The notes under the pieces are model-generated. The model was not told the DNA's origin. It saw only the letters and a program-made list of their open reading frames with translations, and made no database searches. The translations under genes and the position numbers were made by a program. Source: Rhizoclosmatium globosum (Eukaryota; Chytridiomycota; Chytridiomycetes; Chytridiales; Chytriomycetaceae). Taken from it: a stretch of 64,000 bases of DNA. The DNA is taken from contig MCGO01000018.1 in the NCBI GenBank assembly GCA_002104985.1, forward strand, positions 434,001 through 498,000, written 5' to 3'. Positions 1 to 11,319 of this stretch are shown in pieces. Each line of letters opens with the position of its first letter. Position 1 is the first letter of the stretch.

Positions 1-2
1 AA

Positions 3-482
3 ATCGAATCCCTCAAAAAACAGCACTTCCAAAAAGAAATGGAATGGCTCGCGCAACTTGTATCGAACCAGCAACAAAGCATCACAACGATATCTTCGCT
101 CCGTTTGCAACTTGAATCTCAAGCGCAAGAGTCTGCCAACTTTAAGGCGTCTTTGAAGGAAATGGGAAGCGAAATGTTGTGGAAGGAGCAAGAGTTTATG
201 CAGGCTTTGGAAGGAAAAGAGACAGATTTACGGCGTGTTATGGAGAAGGTGGATGGAGTGAGGGAAAGAATGCGAAAAGCGATTTTGATGTTGAAAGAAG
301 GTGTTTTGGAGACTGACGGTGTATGGTGTGGAAACTGTGAGTATTTGAAGGATAAGGTTGGGAAGTTGGAGGTTTTGATGGAAGAGGAGCGAGAGAGGAG
401 TCGAAAGGAGTATGAGGAATTGATGGGTGAATTGTATTTACTATCGGCTGATATTGGTTATTTTTGTTTCAACTTATTCTAG
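3..482 (+). CDS. C-terminal part of a coiled-coil protein (5' truncated)
   Basis: The frame is open from the window edge, so the true start lies upstream; the first internal Met is at base 39. The 160 residues are rich in Glu, Lys, Leu and Gln with heptad-like spacing and almost no Pro, which indicates a long coiled coil. One CxxC (Cys-Gly-Asn-Cys) lies near residue 110. The family is not recognised. The end is ambiguous: reading through gives a stop at 480-482, but 434-482 looks like an intron (GT start, CTGAT branch-like motif, TTCTAG end). Splicing it would give a slightly different tail ending about 20 bases further on. Confidence 0.55.
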   Translation: MESLKKQHFQKEMEWLAQLVSNQQQSITTISSLRLQLESQAQESANFKASLKEMGSEMLWKEQEFMQALEGKETDLRRVMEKVDGVRERMRKAILMLKEGVLETDGVWCGNCEYLKDKVGKLEVLMEEERERSRKEYEELMGELYLLSADIGYFCFNLF

Positions 483-562
483 TAAAGTTATTATGATCTG
501 ATTAATCCGGGTTTTAATTCATAGGGGCTGTTGCTTATGACAGTGAATCATTGTGAATGATA

Positions 563-1473
563 CTACTTTGCAACTTGAGCCGGGAAGATAAAGTAGCGGT
601 TGCTATTGTACTGACGAGTACCAACCTTAGACAAAAGGCGGCAGTTGTTGTCATTACTGCCCCAATCGGCGAAAGCACAGTTGACATTGTTGAAGCATTG
701 AGTGGCACAGCTGTCCCAACTCTGAATGTTGCTAATAGTGGTAACGACGTTGTCGGTCTGTGTAAGGCCAAGAGCAAACGTTGGTTTGTCCATGGGACGT
801 AGACGGTATAGTCAGAGTCGTCGGCAACTACGAGCTGGTAAGGTACCTCTAATGATACATTCTTGGGTTGAGTACGGTACATGATGGACGCGCATTCCCA
901 GTTGTTGATACAATGCGTATAAAGTTGCCTTGTATGGAGGGTAAAGGCCGCCACCGCCGTTGTCGTACTTGATTCCTGGGATAGGAGTCCATAGAGCTGG
1001 GAACACATACGAATGGTAATCGTTGTACTTTCTGAAACCATTGTATACTTGGAGCTTGCACGTCAAGTCGGATTTGCCCCAGTCTCCGAAAACACAGTTG
1101 AGGTTTTTGGCACAGAGGTTGGCACAACTGTCCCAAGTTTGTACCCCCGTTGCAAGAGAAACACGTTATCAGTTTTCATGAGTCCAGATGCAAAGTTGGA
1201 CGGTCGCGTGGTACCCAGACGGTGTAGTCGGAATCTTCGTCCAAAGTCAAGCTTGTCAATGCACCTTTTGTGATACATTGTTTGGTAGAGGAACGGTACA
1301 TGACGGCGGAACATCCTGTAGCAGTGAAAGTACAGAACTAAAACAGTCCTCCAAAGTGGATGTGATGGTCTGAAGCCAGTTCCACTGTCGTATTTGATTC
1401 CACGAAGAGGAGTCCAGAGGACAGCACAAGCAAGAGAGTGGGATGGAAGAAGAGCCAACAGAATCAGCTTCAT
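563..1473 (-). pseudogene. Secreted protein with two tandem PAN/apple-like modules, frame-broken
   Basis: The start at 1473 encodes a signal-peptide-like N-terminus (MKLILLALLPSHSLACA). Two copies of a Cys-containing module of about 150 residues follow. Each contains LWTP..GIKYD, a Cys-rich helix, a (D/E)DSDYTVWVP-like segment, then a TDNV segment and WDSCA..C.....C.F.DWG. The modules resemble PAN/apple adhesion domains, as in the surface protein at 39-41 kb. No single frame holds the protein. At least five frame changes are needed, and the same protein segments resume in each case. Either the gene is decaying or the sequence lacks single bases. The composite ends at a stop near 563. The PAN assignment is inferred from Cys pattern and aromatic/Gly motifs. 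Confidence 0.5.
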
Positions 1474-1831
1474 TTTTCGGGTTTTTTAAGGTGATAGATG
1501 TCATCAAGAAGTCAAGAAATACCGAAAAGCACCTGACAATTAAGCAACGAACGACAATCAAGAAGTGTGATTAATCAACACTTAAAATTAAGAGAGTTTC
1601 AGCACTTTGACATCGGAGTATGAATATGATATTGCCTATTTGACATCGGAGAAGTATTCGTACCTTCACGTGATTAATAATCAGCGAAGATCCCTGTAGA
1701 GCCTGATGTGGCAACCTAGTTAAACTATATCTCCTCTTTAATTCTCTGTAGAATGCCATTATTAACCATCTCTTTCTTTTCGTCGAATAGAATTTTGCTG
1801 ACGAAGCCTATCAACTGTCAACTCTCTTCGC
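1474..1831. promoter_or_regulatory. Divergent intergenic region with a 13-bp direct repeat
   Basis: This stretch separates the PAN-like gene (leftward) from the first NLR-like gene (rightward), so it should hold both promoters. No convincing ORF is present. TTTGACATCGGAG occurs at 1607-1619 and again at 1639-1651, exactly 32 bp apart, about 190 bp before the NLR start. Its function is unknown. Confidence 0.35.
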
Positions 1832-4800
1832 ATGGGAAACAAGCAATCTCGAGGTAATACAGATGCTGCCATTGCAGAGAAGTTTGAATGGAGGCTAACT
1901 GGATGTGAAGAGCAAGGACTAAGATCAGGCCCAACGCCGCCGTTGACAGCCACACCAGGGCGTCAGACCGAGGAGCCGATTAAAGCAACTGAGCCTAGTG
2001 AAGCCGTACACTCCGCGGACTCTGCGAATGTTGCGATCGAACCTCTGGTCAATCAACCCATTTTGCCACCCCAACCAAAAGGTACCACTCTCTTGGACGC
2101 CCTATCCACCACCTAGACTCTTTAACAGAAGAAGCAACTAAACTCGAGCATTCGATCGTTTTGACTGTGAGGCCTTTTGAGGTGGAGGATGAAGAGCAAT
2201 CAATCGCACTACCTGAACCCACCATGGCTTGTTTGAGGGAGCAGGTATTCCACTGTCAGTAGATACAAACATACATGCTAAATCATCAACAGATCGTGAA
2301 TGCATTTGACTTCCCACCAGACCAAACGATTCGAATCTACTATACAATGCCACCCACTGAAGTCACCAAACGAAATTGCTCTCCCCGCGAGCAGCGTTAG
2401 GAAAGATTCTGAAGCGTGTGGAGAATACAGAATCTGATGTTGTGTTTGACTATCACACTTTTGTTGCCGTTTCTGTGAGCAACGGACAACCAAACAGCTT
2501 ACCAACCGTCCTTGAACTGTCGGACTTTGACGTGAACTTACTTAAAGCAGAAGTACGTATTCCGATACTTGAATTTTTGACTCACTCCTTGACAGATTAT
2601 GAAACAATTCCAACTGTCCAGCAAAGATTTCACTCTGCACTACGTAGAGAAGCAACGAAAAGTCGCTGTTGATAAAGCAGAGACTTTTGAGCGAGCCTGT
2701 CAGAATGCCAATGTGTTGTTCTTTGATCTCCCTCCTGTGGCACATCCAACGAGTTTGGTCAGGTCACAAACTATGTCTCAAGATGTTCTCCAGCAAGATC
2801 CTAGATCCAGACAGCAATACGACATTTTCATCTCCTATAATTGGGGGACGAAGGCGGAAGTAACTGCCATTGTTGATCAACTCAAAGTTGTGATGCCTCA
2901 TTTAAGAATCTGGATGGACCACAACAAAATGCAAGGCAACATCTATTCTGCAATGTCTGGTGGTATCTCTTCGAGTAAGATCGTTGTTGCATTCCTTTCA
3001 AAAGGATATCTAGTAAGTATACTTTTTTATGGCGCTGAGTTGTCTCATGGTCGACAAACAGGAATCTGTTAACTGTAATCACGAAATCAACTTTGCTGCC
3101 GACTTGAAGAAATCTATTGTCCCCGTCTATCTGTTTGAAAATGGAGAAAATGTCACGGCACTGAAGCAAGCCTATGGTGTTCCGTTCTTAATCACAGCTG
3201 GATCTATGTATTCAGACTTTAAGCGATTCAGTGTTGGTACTGAAGCTTGGTCAGAGGCTTTCAACGTACTTTCAAAAGAAGTCGAAAATGCTCTTTCAGG
3301 ACGGACTTCTCGCGCTAGTTCCAAAACAGTTACCAATACTCTAAAGCATGGCTCAAACCTGTCGATGCTACGGACGATATCAAAGCCTATGAGTCTGAGT
3401 ATGTTGCTGGAACGCGTATGTGGGTTGTCGATGCATTGAACGAATGGCTCGACACTGGTGAAAGAGCCATGTGGATGAATGGTGGTGCTGGAACTGGAAA
3501 GTCTCTAATTGCATATAGCTTGTTGGTCAACCTTCCTGCTTCGTACTCAGTCGGATCCATTTTCTTCTGCCGACACAACGATGACCAGAAGCGTGATCCT
3601 GCCCGTTTAGTTTCAACCATCATTTGGAATCTTTATAAATCGGTTGAAAATCAATTGTTCCGTGACCACGTTGAGTCCGAAATGGATGCTGATAATGTGA
3701 GAGTGTTGGAAGAAAATAAGCAGAGTATTCTCAGCGACCCTGTTGCTGCCTTCGAAACTATTGTTGTTGGAGGACTCAATAAGTTGCCGATGCAGGATCA
3801 AACTCTCTTGATTGTGATTGATGCGTTGGATGAGTTGGACATCTTGACGCGAAAGTCAGTTTTGACTATTTTGACATCTGTCTGCACCAAACTGCCCACC
3901 TTCGTGAAAATCTTGACAACAGGTCGTCCCGAAAGTGACATCTACTACAGTTTGAACACCTTGAATCCATTCATTCTCAGTCCTTCAGCAGAAAACAACA
4001 GGGACGATCTTGTCATCTATCTCAGAAGTAAAGTAATGCCATGTGGAACGATTTTAGACCCGCTGATGACGCCGTATTGAACTATGCTTCAACCTTTTGA
4101 TCGAGAAATGTGATGGTCTCTTTATCTATGCCCGAAACATTGTGAATATCTCCGGCAGCAGCATTTGACTCCTACTGCAGCATTGGAAGTCATTTCAGAG
4201 TTACGATGGGCCCTGATGGAGTCTACAAAGCGATCTCGATCGAGCATTCAAAAAGATTCAGGGGTGAAAAACTCGAAATGTTCCATCGGTGTTTGGTGTT
4301 ATTTTAGGTGTTCAAAAGCCATTGGGTTTGTTGAGTCTTGTGAATGTGGGAAATTTGACAGAAAGTGAAACTGAAACGATTATCGCTGAGGTGAGCTCAA
4401 CGGTGATGTGGTGTGATACTGAAATTTATTTTAGTTCCGCTCTATTCTCAAAATCGAAAATGGCGTTGTTTCTGTTATTCACAAGAGTGTTAAAGACTAC
4501 TTGTCGGATCCTACTCGATGCAATCCCTCGTATTGTGTGGCTGAAGTTGAAACTGTGCTAGCACATCGTTGTCTACAAATTCTTTGTTCTAATCTTCACC
4601 GAAACATTGCGAACTTGGACCCTCTCAAGAATATTCCTGCAGTATGCTTGCTCAATCAAAAGCCCTCAACGAAGATGTCCAATATGCTGTTTTATACTGG
4701 TCCAACCACTTTCCCTCAATTCCTTCCTCAGAGTATATCAAAATACTTCACGACTTTTGCAAGACATCGCTTCTGTATTACCTTGAAACAATGCTGCTTC

Positions 4801-6616
4801 TTGGAAAGCTGAATGATGTGTTTAAAGTAGTTACCAAGTTGTTGCCTCCTTACACAATATCAATTCTCCTCAAGTACGCTTCATCAAAGCAATCTTGAAT
4901 GATTTGAAGTTTGTGGCCTTCAATTTCCGTCGCCAGTTGATCTTTAATCCCCTTCAAACATACCGTCATGCACTCATCACGTTCCTCAAAACACAGCTTA
5001 CTTTGAAACCTATGGCTCAATGGCTCCTGCACGTTTACTAGTCGGTGCCGAAAAGAACTGGGGTCCATTGACTCTCTTTGGACACACAATGCGAGTCACA
5101 GCAGTTGCACTCTCCTCAGACGGAAAATTCTTGGCATCAAGTAGTGACGATCGATTAATCAAACTGTGGTCATTGGAAACAGGAGAATGTCTCAAGAGTC
5201 TGAGTGGGCACACTTTAAGGGCTTCAGCCCTTGCAATCAGTCCAAATTGTAAACAAGTAGTTTCAGTGTCAAGTGATACAACTGTTCGACTTTGGGATGT
5301 TGAAACAGGTGTAAATGTAAGGACTTTTGAAGGGCACACTCTTCCTGTTTGGTCCGTAATATTCTCTCACTCTGGAGAATTCGTCTTCACTGCTTCACGC
5401 GACAAAACAATCCGAATGTGGAGTGTAGAAACTGGTGAATGTGTGAAAATCTTTCAAGATCAAGGACCTCCAATTTATGGGCTTGCGATATCTATGGACG
5501 ATAAAATTCTGTTTTCTGGAGGGTCCGAAAAGGGTTGGTTGGTTGAAGATGGCGAAAAACCAATCAAGTTATGGTCTGTGGAAACAGGGGAAGTAATAAC
5601 TCTTCTAAAAGGGGAGGTCATTTTGAAACCATCACATCTATTGCACTTTCTCCAAACGGAAAGCTGGTGGCATCTGCTTCAGAAGATACAACCATCAAAA
5701 TTTGGTCGCTGGAAACGAACGAGTGTATCAAAACTCTCACAGGACACACAGACTCTGTTCAATCCGTTATCTTTTCTCTCAGTGGTGACACAATTATTCT
5801 GGTTCATGGGACAAAAAAATCAAATTGTGGTCAGTGATACAGGACTTTGCATCAACACCCTTGAAGGACACACTGGCTCCGTGATTTCCGTATGCGCCTC
5901 AGCGATGGGAAAACAATTGCGTCAGGATCATACGACCACACAATCAAAATCTGGTCTACGGATCCAGACGCGTACAAGCAATCCCGCGATATTCACGAGC
6001 GAATGTAACACGTCAACTGTGCTCGTCAGTTTGCCGTTACTCACTTGTCATTAGAGATGTTGTCTTGTCAGGATCATATGAAGGTGTCATTAAGATGTGG
6101 TCGATTGAGACAGGAGAATGTACAAAAACGATTGAAGCGCATTCAAGCCGTGTAACTGCACTTGCATTGTCAAAAGATGGTCGCCGGATTTTGTCGGGTC
6201 TGCGGATATGACTGTCAAGATTTGGGATATTCAGTCTGGGGAATGTATCGAGTTTTCGAAGGACATACGGCAGAAGTGTGGACAGTGTTGTATTCTTCTG
6301 ATGAGAATACAGTTGTGTCAAGGCAGTGGGATGTTATCAAGTTATGGAATGTTGAGACGGGAGATGTGGAGACTTGGACGCAAAGGAATTCCAGTTTGAG
6401 ACGATCGTTGCCGAGTTGTGTCCTTTGACAAACACGACTGAGAGTAAGCGATTTGATGTCGAGTTGTTCTATCGCGAATGGATTGTGTATAAGACTGGGG
6501 ACTTTAATGATCCACTGTTGGAGCCTACAAACCTGGTTCACTTGCATGAAGGCAGCAACAACGTATGCTGTTGGAGCTCCAACCAGAACGTTTGCGTCTT
6601 GGAGTTATTGGAATAA
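1832..6616 (+). CDS. NLR-like STAND protein: myristoyl motif, TIR, NACHT, WD40 (copy 1)
   Basis: The protein starts MGNKQSR, a good N-myristoylation signal. Order of parts: a Pro-rich linker; a small domain containing MACLREQ; a second small domain starting near IMKQFQLS (2600-2740) that looks ubiquitin-like or PB1-like; a TIR domain (2810-3170) with YDIFISYNWG, WMD, FLSKGYL and NCNHEINFA; a NACHT NTPase (3415-4030) with Walker A GGAGTGKS and Walker B LLIVIDALDELD; a helical arm; then about eight WD40 repeats (5040-6400) with GHT and LWS/LWD ends. Introns are at about 2249-2290 and 3013-3060. The middle (4030-4900) and the WD40 part carry many single-base losses relative to copy 2, so the reference is either a decayed or an uncorrected sequence. 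Expected role: ligand sensing by WD40, NTP-driven oligomerisation and TIR signalling at a membrane. Confidence 0.75.
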
Positions 6617-6772
6617 GTTTTTCTCACTTTCATTTTTTCCATTTATATTAGAATGCCGAAAACAAAAATCCTCAAAATCTAAAAGCCATGTCAAAAAAAC
6701 ATGTAACATGAAGAAACAAAGTTATAGAAGAAGGCCACCATCCAGTATCCAGTTCCAACCAAAGCTAAATCA

Positions 6773-9074
6773 CTACAAATCCAAAACGGAATCTTCAACC
6801 AACTTCCAATCTCTCATATGATTCAAGACTACCGCACAGGTATCTCCTTTCGGGTCATTCGCTGCCGCCGCCGCTTCTGGAATAACACTGTTGTAGCTAT
6901 ACGATCTCCACACCTCGATTTCCGCCACAATCGAATACAAGTTGTAAAACTTGGAAAAGTTGATTGTATCGTTTGCATCATCGTCATCCGTGAAACAATT
7001 CGGTACCCTGGCTGCACTGGATCCTTGGGTTTGTTTAAATCCCGCGTGAACACAGGCTCCGTTTCATGGATTTCCAAGAGATCATGGATATACGCCGCTA
7101 TAAAAATACAACATATCAATAAACAAATCAACGAGAAGAGCGAGGAATCATTTACCAAAGAACGGAATCAACGGCGCCACACACATTTTCAACTCCCCCC
7201 AAAACTTTGCATACCCACCCCTCGGATCCGTCAACGCCTCCAACTCCCTAAACGTATCCACATGCTTCCAGCAAGCCCATCCCACGCCGCCCCCATCTTC
7301 GCAACAAGACTCCTCTTCAACCCATGCACAATCGCAAACAACGTATTGAAGTTATTCAGCTCGCGACACTCCTTGCGACTTTGATGAACCGCTTAATCGC
7401 CTTTGTGCGCTTCTTGACCGTGTCTTCCTTGTACACGAGCGAGGCTGTGTAGGAGGATACGAGGCGGAACCAGGAGACGTAGTCCATGAGGACTTTGACG
7501 GCGTCGTCGGAGGCGATTTTGTCTTTTGAGACGCGGTGTTGGAGGAGGGTTAGGTAGGTGTCTGGGCGGATTTGGCGGAAGTAGTGGTGGTCGATGAGGG
7601 TTAGTTGGGCGGCGAAGGCTTCGGGTTCCCAGAGGAGGCCCCATGGTTTGGCGGATTCGGCGGGTGGGGCGCGTTTTCCGCTGAAGGGAGGGATGTATTG
7701 GGTCATGTACCAGGAGAGGCGCTGTTTATAATTTTGTTAAGTGGTGGAATGGTCAGAATGAGAATACACAAAACCTGCTCGCGAATCGCTTGTGTCATTC
7801 CTGGTTATCACCGAAACAAACTTCGCCCAAATCCCCAACAAACTCGCTCAACTCGTCCAAAAGATCCTTGTCAACATGGAAATCGTGCCAATGGTTCTTG
7901 ATCCAAGTCAACAGTACTTTAGCCGCACGGCCACGGAATTGTCGTCTCTTTTGCTTGAAATAAGCTTCTTGCTGTTGTGTCGCCGTGGACGGGTCCACTT
8001 CACATTGTACCATTCAATCAATGACGTCAAGAGTTCAGAAGCTGGCATAAAGAATCGGTACGATGCAAGAAAGACTCAGTGTATGAGTTGTCTTGATCGA
8101 GAGGGAAAATCAACGCATCCACGAGAGATTCAATGTCGCCTGCACTAATGAATTCGGATCCAGTAGGGCGTGTTGAATATGTTACTGTTTCCAATCGTCC
8201 TTCTTCAAAGTTTTCGAGGATTCTGTATTTGATTTCGTCGTTTGGAGGACGATCTGGGAAGACTGGATCATCATAAGGTTTTGAGAGGAATTCCTTTCGT
8301 GCAGCTTCATAGATTCGTGCTGACCATATCATTCGAGTTTTCGCCGCTAACCATAATTTTAATGGTAAGATACGGCACATACTCCAACAACAAAAAATAT
8401 ACATACCTTCTGGATTCGCTTTAGTCCCAAATATGATCCCCAAGTCAACCAAATCCGGAAACTCTTCCCGATCAAAACACCCTTCCCCAATCAATCCAGA
8501 AGAATCATTCATAACCATACTATTTTGTAACCTCGCACCCGTGGGTACAGACGATGGAATTGGCAGACTCTTTGACGAAGAAGCAACAGCCCCAGAATCC
8601 TTTCCATCCGCTGCACCACCACCATGACTACTACTACTTCCAGCACCTGTAACAATCGCCGCAACAACATCCTTCTTGCGCGCAAGCATTCCACTACCCA
8701 TACTCAGGATATTCACCGCAGGATGCTGCACATTCTGATGCAACTCAATGCCCCGCCGTAAAAGTCACTAACAAGACTGACGTGAGATCCGGAGACGGAG
8801 GACGCAATGATTCTCGGTGTTGCTGAGGAAGTTGATTCTTTGATGTAGATTTGTGGGTTCTGTGAGGTTGGGAGGGAGGAGATTGAGTTTCCTGCTGTGT
8901 TTACGGCGACTGTTTCTTTTGATGAGTTTGTTGATTGTTGTTGTTGTTGTTTTGCGAGGGAGGAGGAGGAGAGGGGGCGGCGGAGGCCGGTGGATGTTGC
9001 TGTGTTTATGTTTTCGAAGGATTGGGAGGCTTCTTTGAGAGTGAGTTTGAGGACAGGTTGTCGAGGGAGCCCAT
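6773..9074 (-). CDS. Ras guanine-nucleotide exchange factor (CDC25/RasGEF family)
   Basis: A Ser/Thr/Gln-rich N-terminus is followed by a RasGEF_N segment (about 7990-8170; ESLVDALIFPLD) and a catalytic RasGEF domain. The domain shows AAQLTLIDHHYFRQIRP, a helix with KRTKAIKRFIKVA, CRELNNFNTLFAIVHGL, then PLIPFFGAYIHDL and a final NFSKFYNLYSIVAEI-type helix, all typical family landmarks. It should activate Ras-like GTPases at membranes. Introns include about 8346-8407 and 7098-7155. The start at 9074 (MGSLDNLSS) was chosen because an A/C-rich leader precedes it, but the frame stays open upstream. Frame changes near 7260-7390, 8745 and 9040 restore family sequence, so they look like base losses. 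The stop is at 6773-6775. Confidence 0.75.
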
Positions 9075-9229
9075 GTTTTGGACTCTTCGTTTGATGTTTG
9101 CAGCTCTCTTTGCGTGGATGTCTGTGTTGGTTGATTGGTTGGTTGGTGGGTGGTGTGATAAGGGGATGGTTAGCACTTGGTTAAGTGTAGTAGTGTACTA
9201 GGGAAGCAAGGGCCTCCTAGGGCCTCCTA

Positions 9230-9957
9230 TCAAAAGAGAAACAAAACATGCAACCAACCATTCTCATCCTGCGACGCCTCTGTCTCCGAAGAGTCCTCGT
9301 CGTCGTCATCGCCATTGACAACCTTGATCGCCATCGCCATCGCCTGAACACCGCGGCCCGCACTCGTTGTCTTAATTCTGCTGATTGAAACGGCAGCGAC
9401 GGCGGCCGCGGTGTCCGGCGCAGAGCTCAGGTGCGCCACATCGCCCATTTCTAAAATGAAAGAACTCGAATTGGTCTTGGACGTTGAATCGGGCGACACG
9501 CCGCGCTTTTTGACGAGGCCGCTTGTGCTGGTGCCCGTGCTCGTGCTCGTGTTTGAAGAAGTTGTGGCGATAGATGTGGAACTGGCGACTTGTTCGGACA
9601 CTGGCGAGAGACTGGTCGTGCTGTGCAGTCCTCCTGATGACGGTCCAATCTGCTTTCCATTCGTGCACGCTGTACATTTCGTGCAGTCGGAACAGTGCGG
9701 CTTTGGACTGAAGCTGAATAAAGTAGAGTTTGCTGCTGACGTGATGTTGATTGATACAGTGCTCAGATTGGCTGTCCTGTTGATGCTGCTGTTGTTGTTG
9801 TGGGTGTTGATGAAGGAGGAAATGGTGCGGGGTTGTTTCCGTGAACCCACGATGACCCGTGACACACTTTACATGGAACCAAAGCCTTTTTCGCTTTGGC
9901 TAGCGTGGCGGTGCTTTTTGCTGCTGCGCTCGCCAGTGCTGCGAGGGATGGGTCCAT
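9230..9957 (-). CDS. Low-complexity protein with a Cys-rich zinc-ribbon-like motif
   Basis: The start at 9957 gives an Ala/Lys-rich helix followed by CKVCHGSSWVHG. After a frame change near 9850 comes CSDCTKCTACTNG. Together these give paired CxxC knuckles of the zinc-binding type seen in DnaJ-like or glutaredoxin-tail Cys clusters. The rest is Ser/Thr-rich and ends in an acidic stretch (DDDDEDSSETE) and WLHVLFLF. The family is not recognised. The frame break between the two Cys pairs is probably a missing base. The leader GCCAACA directly before the ATG fits a fungal start context. Confidence 0.45.
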
Positions 9958-9974
9958 TGTTGGCGGATTTTTGA

Positions 9975-10258
9975 CCTGGAATGGGGCTGCGACCGCTTCC
10001 AGCGAGAATACATCCGTACTATCATTTCAAGTTACTCTTCCTTTTTCTTTTTCTTTTTATTGCAGATACACAAACACGGGCAAGACACTTTTTAAGTATA
10101 TAGAAAAAACACAGATGGGTGAAGGGGATATGGGTTTTGTAAATAGATAGCAAAAGAATTTTTTGTATAGTACGTTTCTTAGAGAGTGGGAGACGGTTTG
10201 AGAGGTAGTAGATTACAATTGATATTGGGTGTTTTTGTCATCCAAGGAGGGGCCACCA
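9975..10258. other. Intergenic region, no gene seen
   Basis: This spacer lies between the Cys-rich gene start and the stop of the HAPSTR1-like gene. It contains pyrimidine-rich CTTTTTCTTTTTC tracts at about 10040 and no supported ORF. Confidence 0.4.
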
Positions 10259-11185
10259 TTAATCACTCATGTTGATATCGTTCTGCCTCCACCGTTTCCT
10301 TTGAACGTCTGAATCATCCATCATCAAATTATCGTGGTCTTGGTGGTCGTTGTTGGTGTTGTGATTGCTGTCATTGTCATCTCGGCCGCTATCGCTACTC
10401 GAGTTTAAACTATCTACACCCCATCGCCGCTTTAATGTATGTGGTACGGCGTCTCTATCCGCAGGAGTAGTGCTGCACAGGGCGGGGGAAGTGACTTGGG
10501 AGCCACCAAACAGATTTGATGAGTTGTCTGTTGAGACAGCCAAAGGCGGTGTCGCTGAGTGTTGTTGTTGTTGTTGATGTTGTTGCTGTTGATGCAACAG
10601 CAGCGAGTGACGAGAGTTGTTCTGATGCTGTTGAGTCAAAGCATTCGAATCATTTGACAGTGATGGGTCGAAACCAAAGTCGACGCCGCTAAAGACTGCA
10701 CTCAAATCGGCCGCCGCGGCCGCACTGTTCAGCCAGGCCGTTGTCTGATTGTGGTGGCGGCGCTGTTGTCTTGTGTTTCCAAACATTCGATGGCGGGTGG
10801 CAAAGGGCATAATTGGATGTGCTTTGTGGAAGTCTGCGGCGGCTGTTGTTGTTGGGGCCGCGGCGAAGGTGAAGACAGGCGGCAAAGAAGTTGTCGTTGT
10901 TGAAGTAGTTGTTGATGTTGCATTGGACGTTGAAGTCGACAGTGTCGCAAGTGCATCGCCCGCACCCGGACTCAGCGCCTCTTGCTTCGCCGCAACAAAC
11001 GAGGCCAAGGCGTCGCTCACGGACCCTGATTCAACGGCCGCACAAGTCAGATGCGCAACAAGATCGTCAAAACACTGCGCGTATCCCTCGTCGTACGCAC
11101 TGCGACTCGATGCCTGCGCTGCTCGGAGGAGGTTCGTCACTGCAAGCGCTGCAGTGCGGAACGATGTGTCAAGGCTGTCGCTCAT
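10259..11185 (-). CDS. HAPSTR1/C16orf72-like protein with long poly-Gln, Ser/Thr-rich tail
   Basis: This is an uninterrupted 308-residue ORF with no intron. Residues about 8-45 (FRTAALAVTNLLRAAQ...AYDEGY) match the core pattern of the HAPSTR1 family, which has FQNAATAVTNLYK followed by a helix with FDIGIQIGYQ. In animals that family forms dimers and works with the HUWE1 ubiquitin ligase in stress signalling and is nuclear. The rest is low complexity: Ser/Thr/Ala runs, a His-Gln tract (about 10558-10615), an Asp/Asn/His-rich segment and a basic KRRWG/RKRWRQ end that may serve nuclear entry. Only the N-terminal motif supports the family call. Confidence 0.55.
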   Translation of the reverse strand: MSDSLDTSFRTAALAVTNLLRAAQASSRSAYDEGYAQCFDDLVAHLTCAAVESGSVSDALASFVAAKQEALSPGAGDALATLSTSTSNATSTTTSTTTTSLPPVFTFAAAPTTTAAADFHKAHPIMPFATRHRMFGNTRQQRRHHNQTTAWLNSAAAAADLSAVFSGVDFGFDPSLSNDSNALTQQHQNNSRHSLLLHQQQQHQQQQQHSATPPLAVSTDNSSNLFGGSQVTSPALCSTTPADRDAVPHTLKRRWGVDSLNSSSDSGRDDNDSNHNTNNDHQDHDNLMMDDSDVQRKRWRQNDINMSD

Positions 11186-11319
11186 TGGATGCGTCGTTGG
11201 GAGGGTGGTGCGATGATGATTGTTGTGCTAATCCTGAAAAACCAGTCGAAGAAAAAACACCCAATTCGAGAGAAAGAAAAAGAAATCTCCTTGTTTCACC
11301 TTTGCTCTTCAAAAGAAAA

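Noticed and set aside
535..1041. A separate 168-codon minus-strand gene starting MVSES
   Set aside because: It is one frame fragment of the two-module PAN-like gene; module segments continue in the other frames.
4030..4900. Several small separate genes in the middle of NLR copy 1
   Set aside because: All fragments align in order with the continuous helical region of copy 2, so they are parts of one gene.
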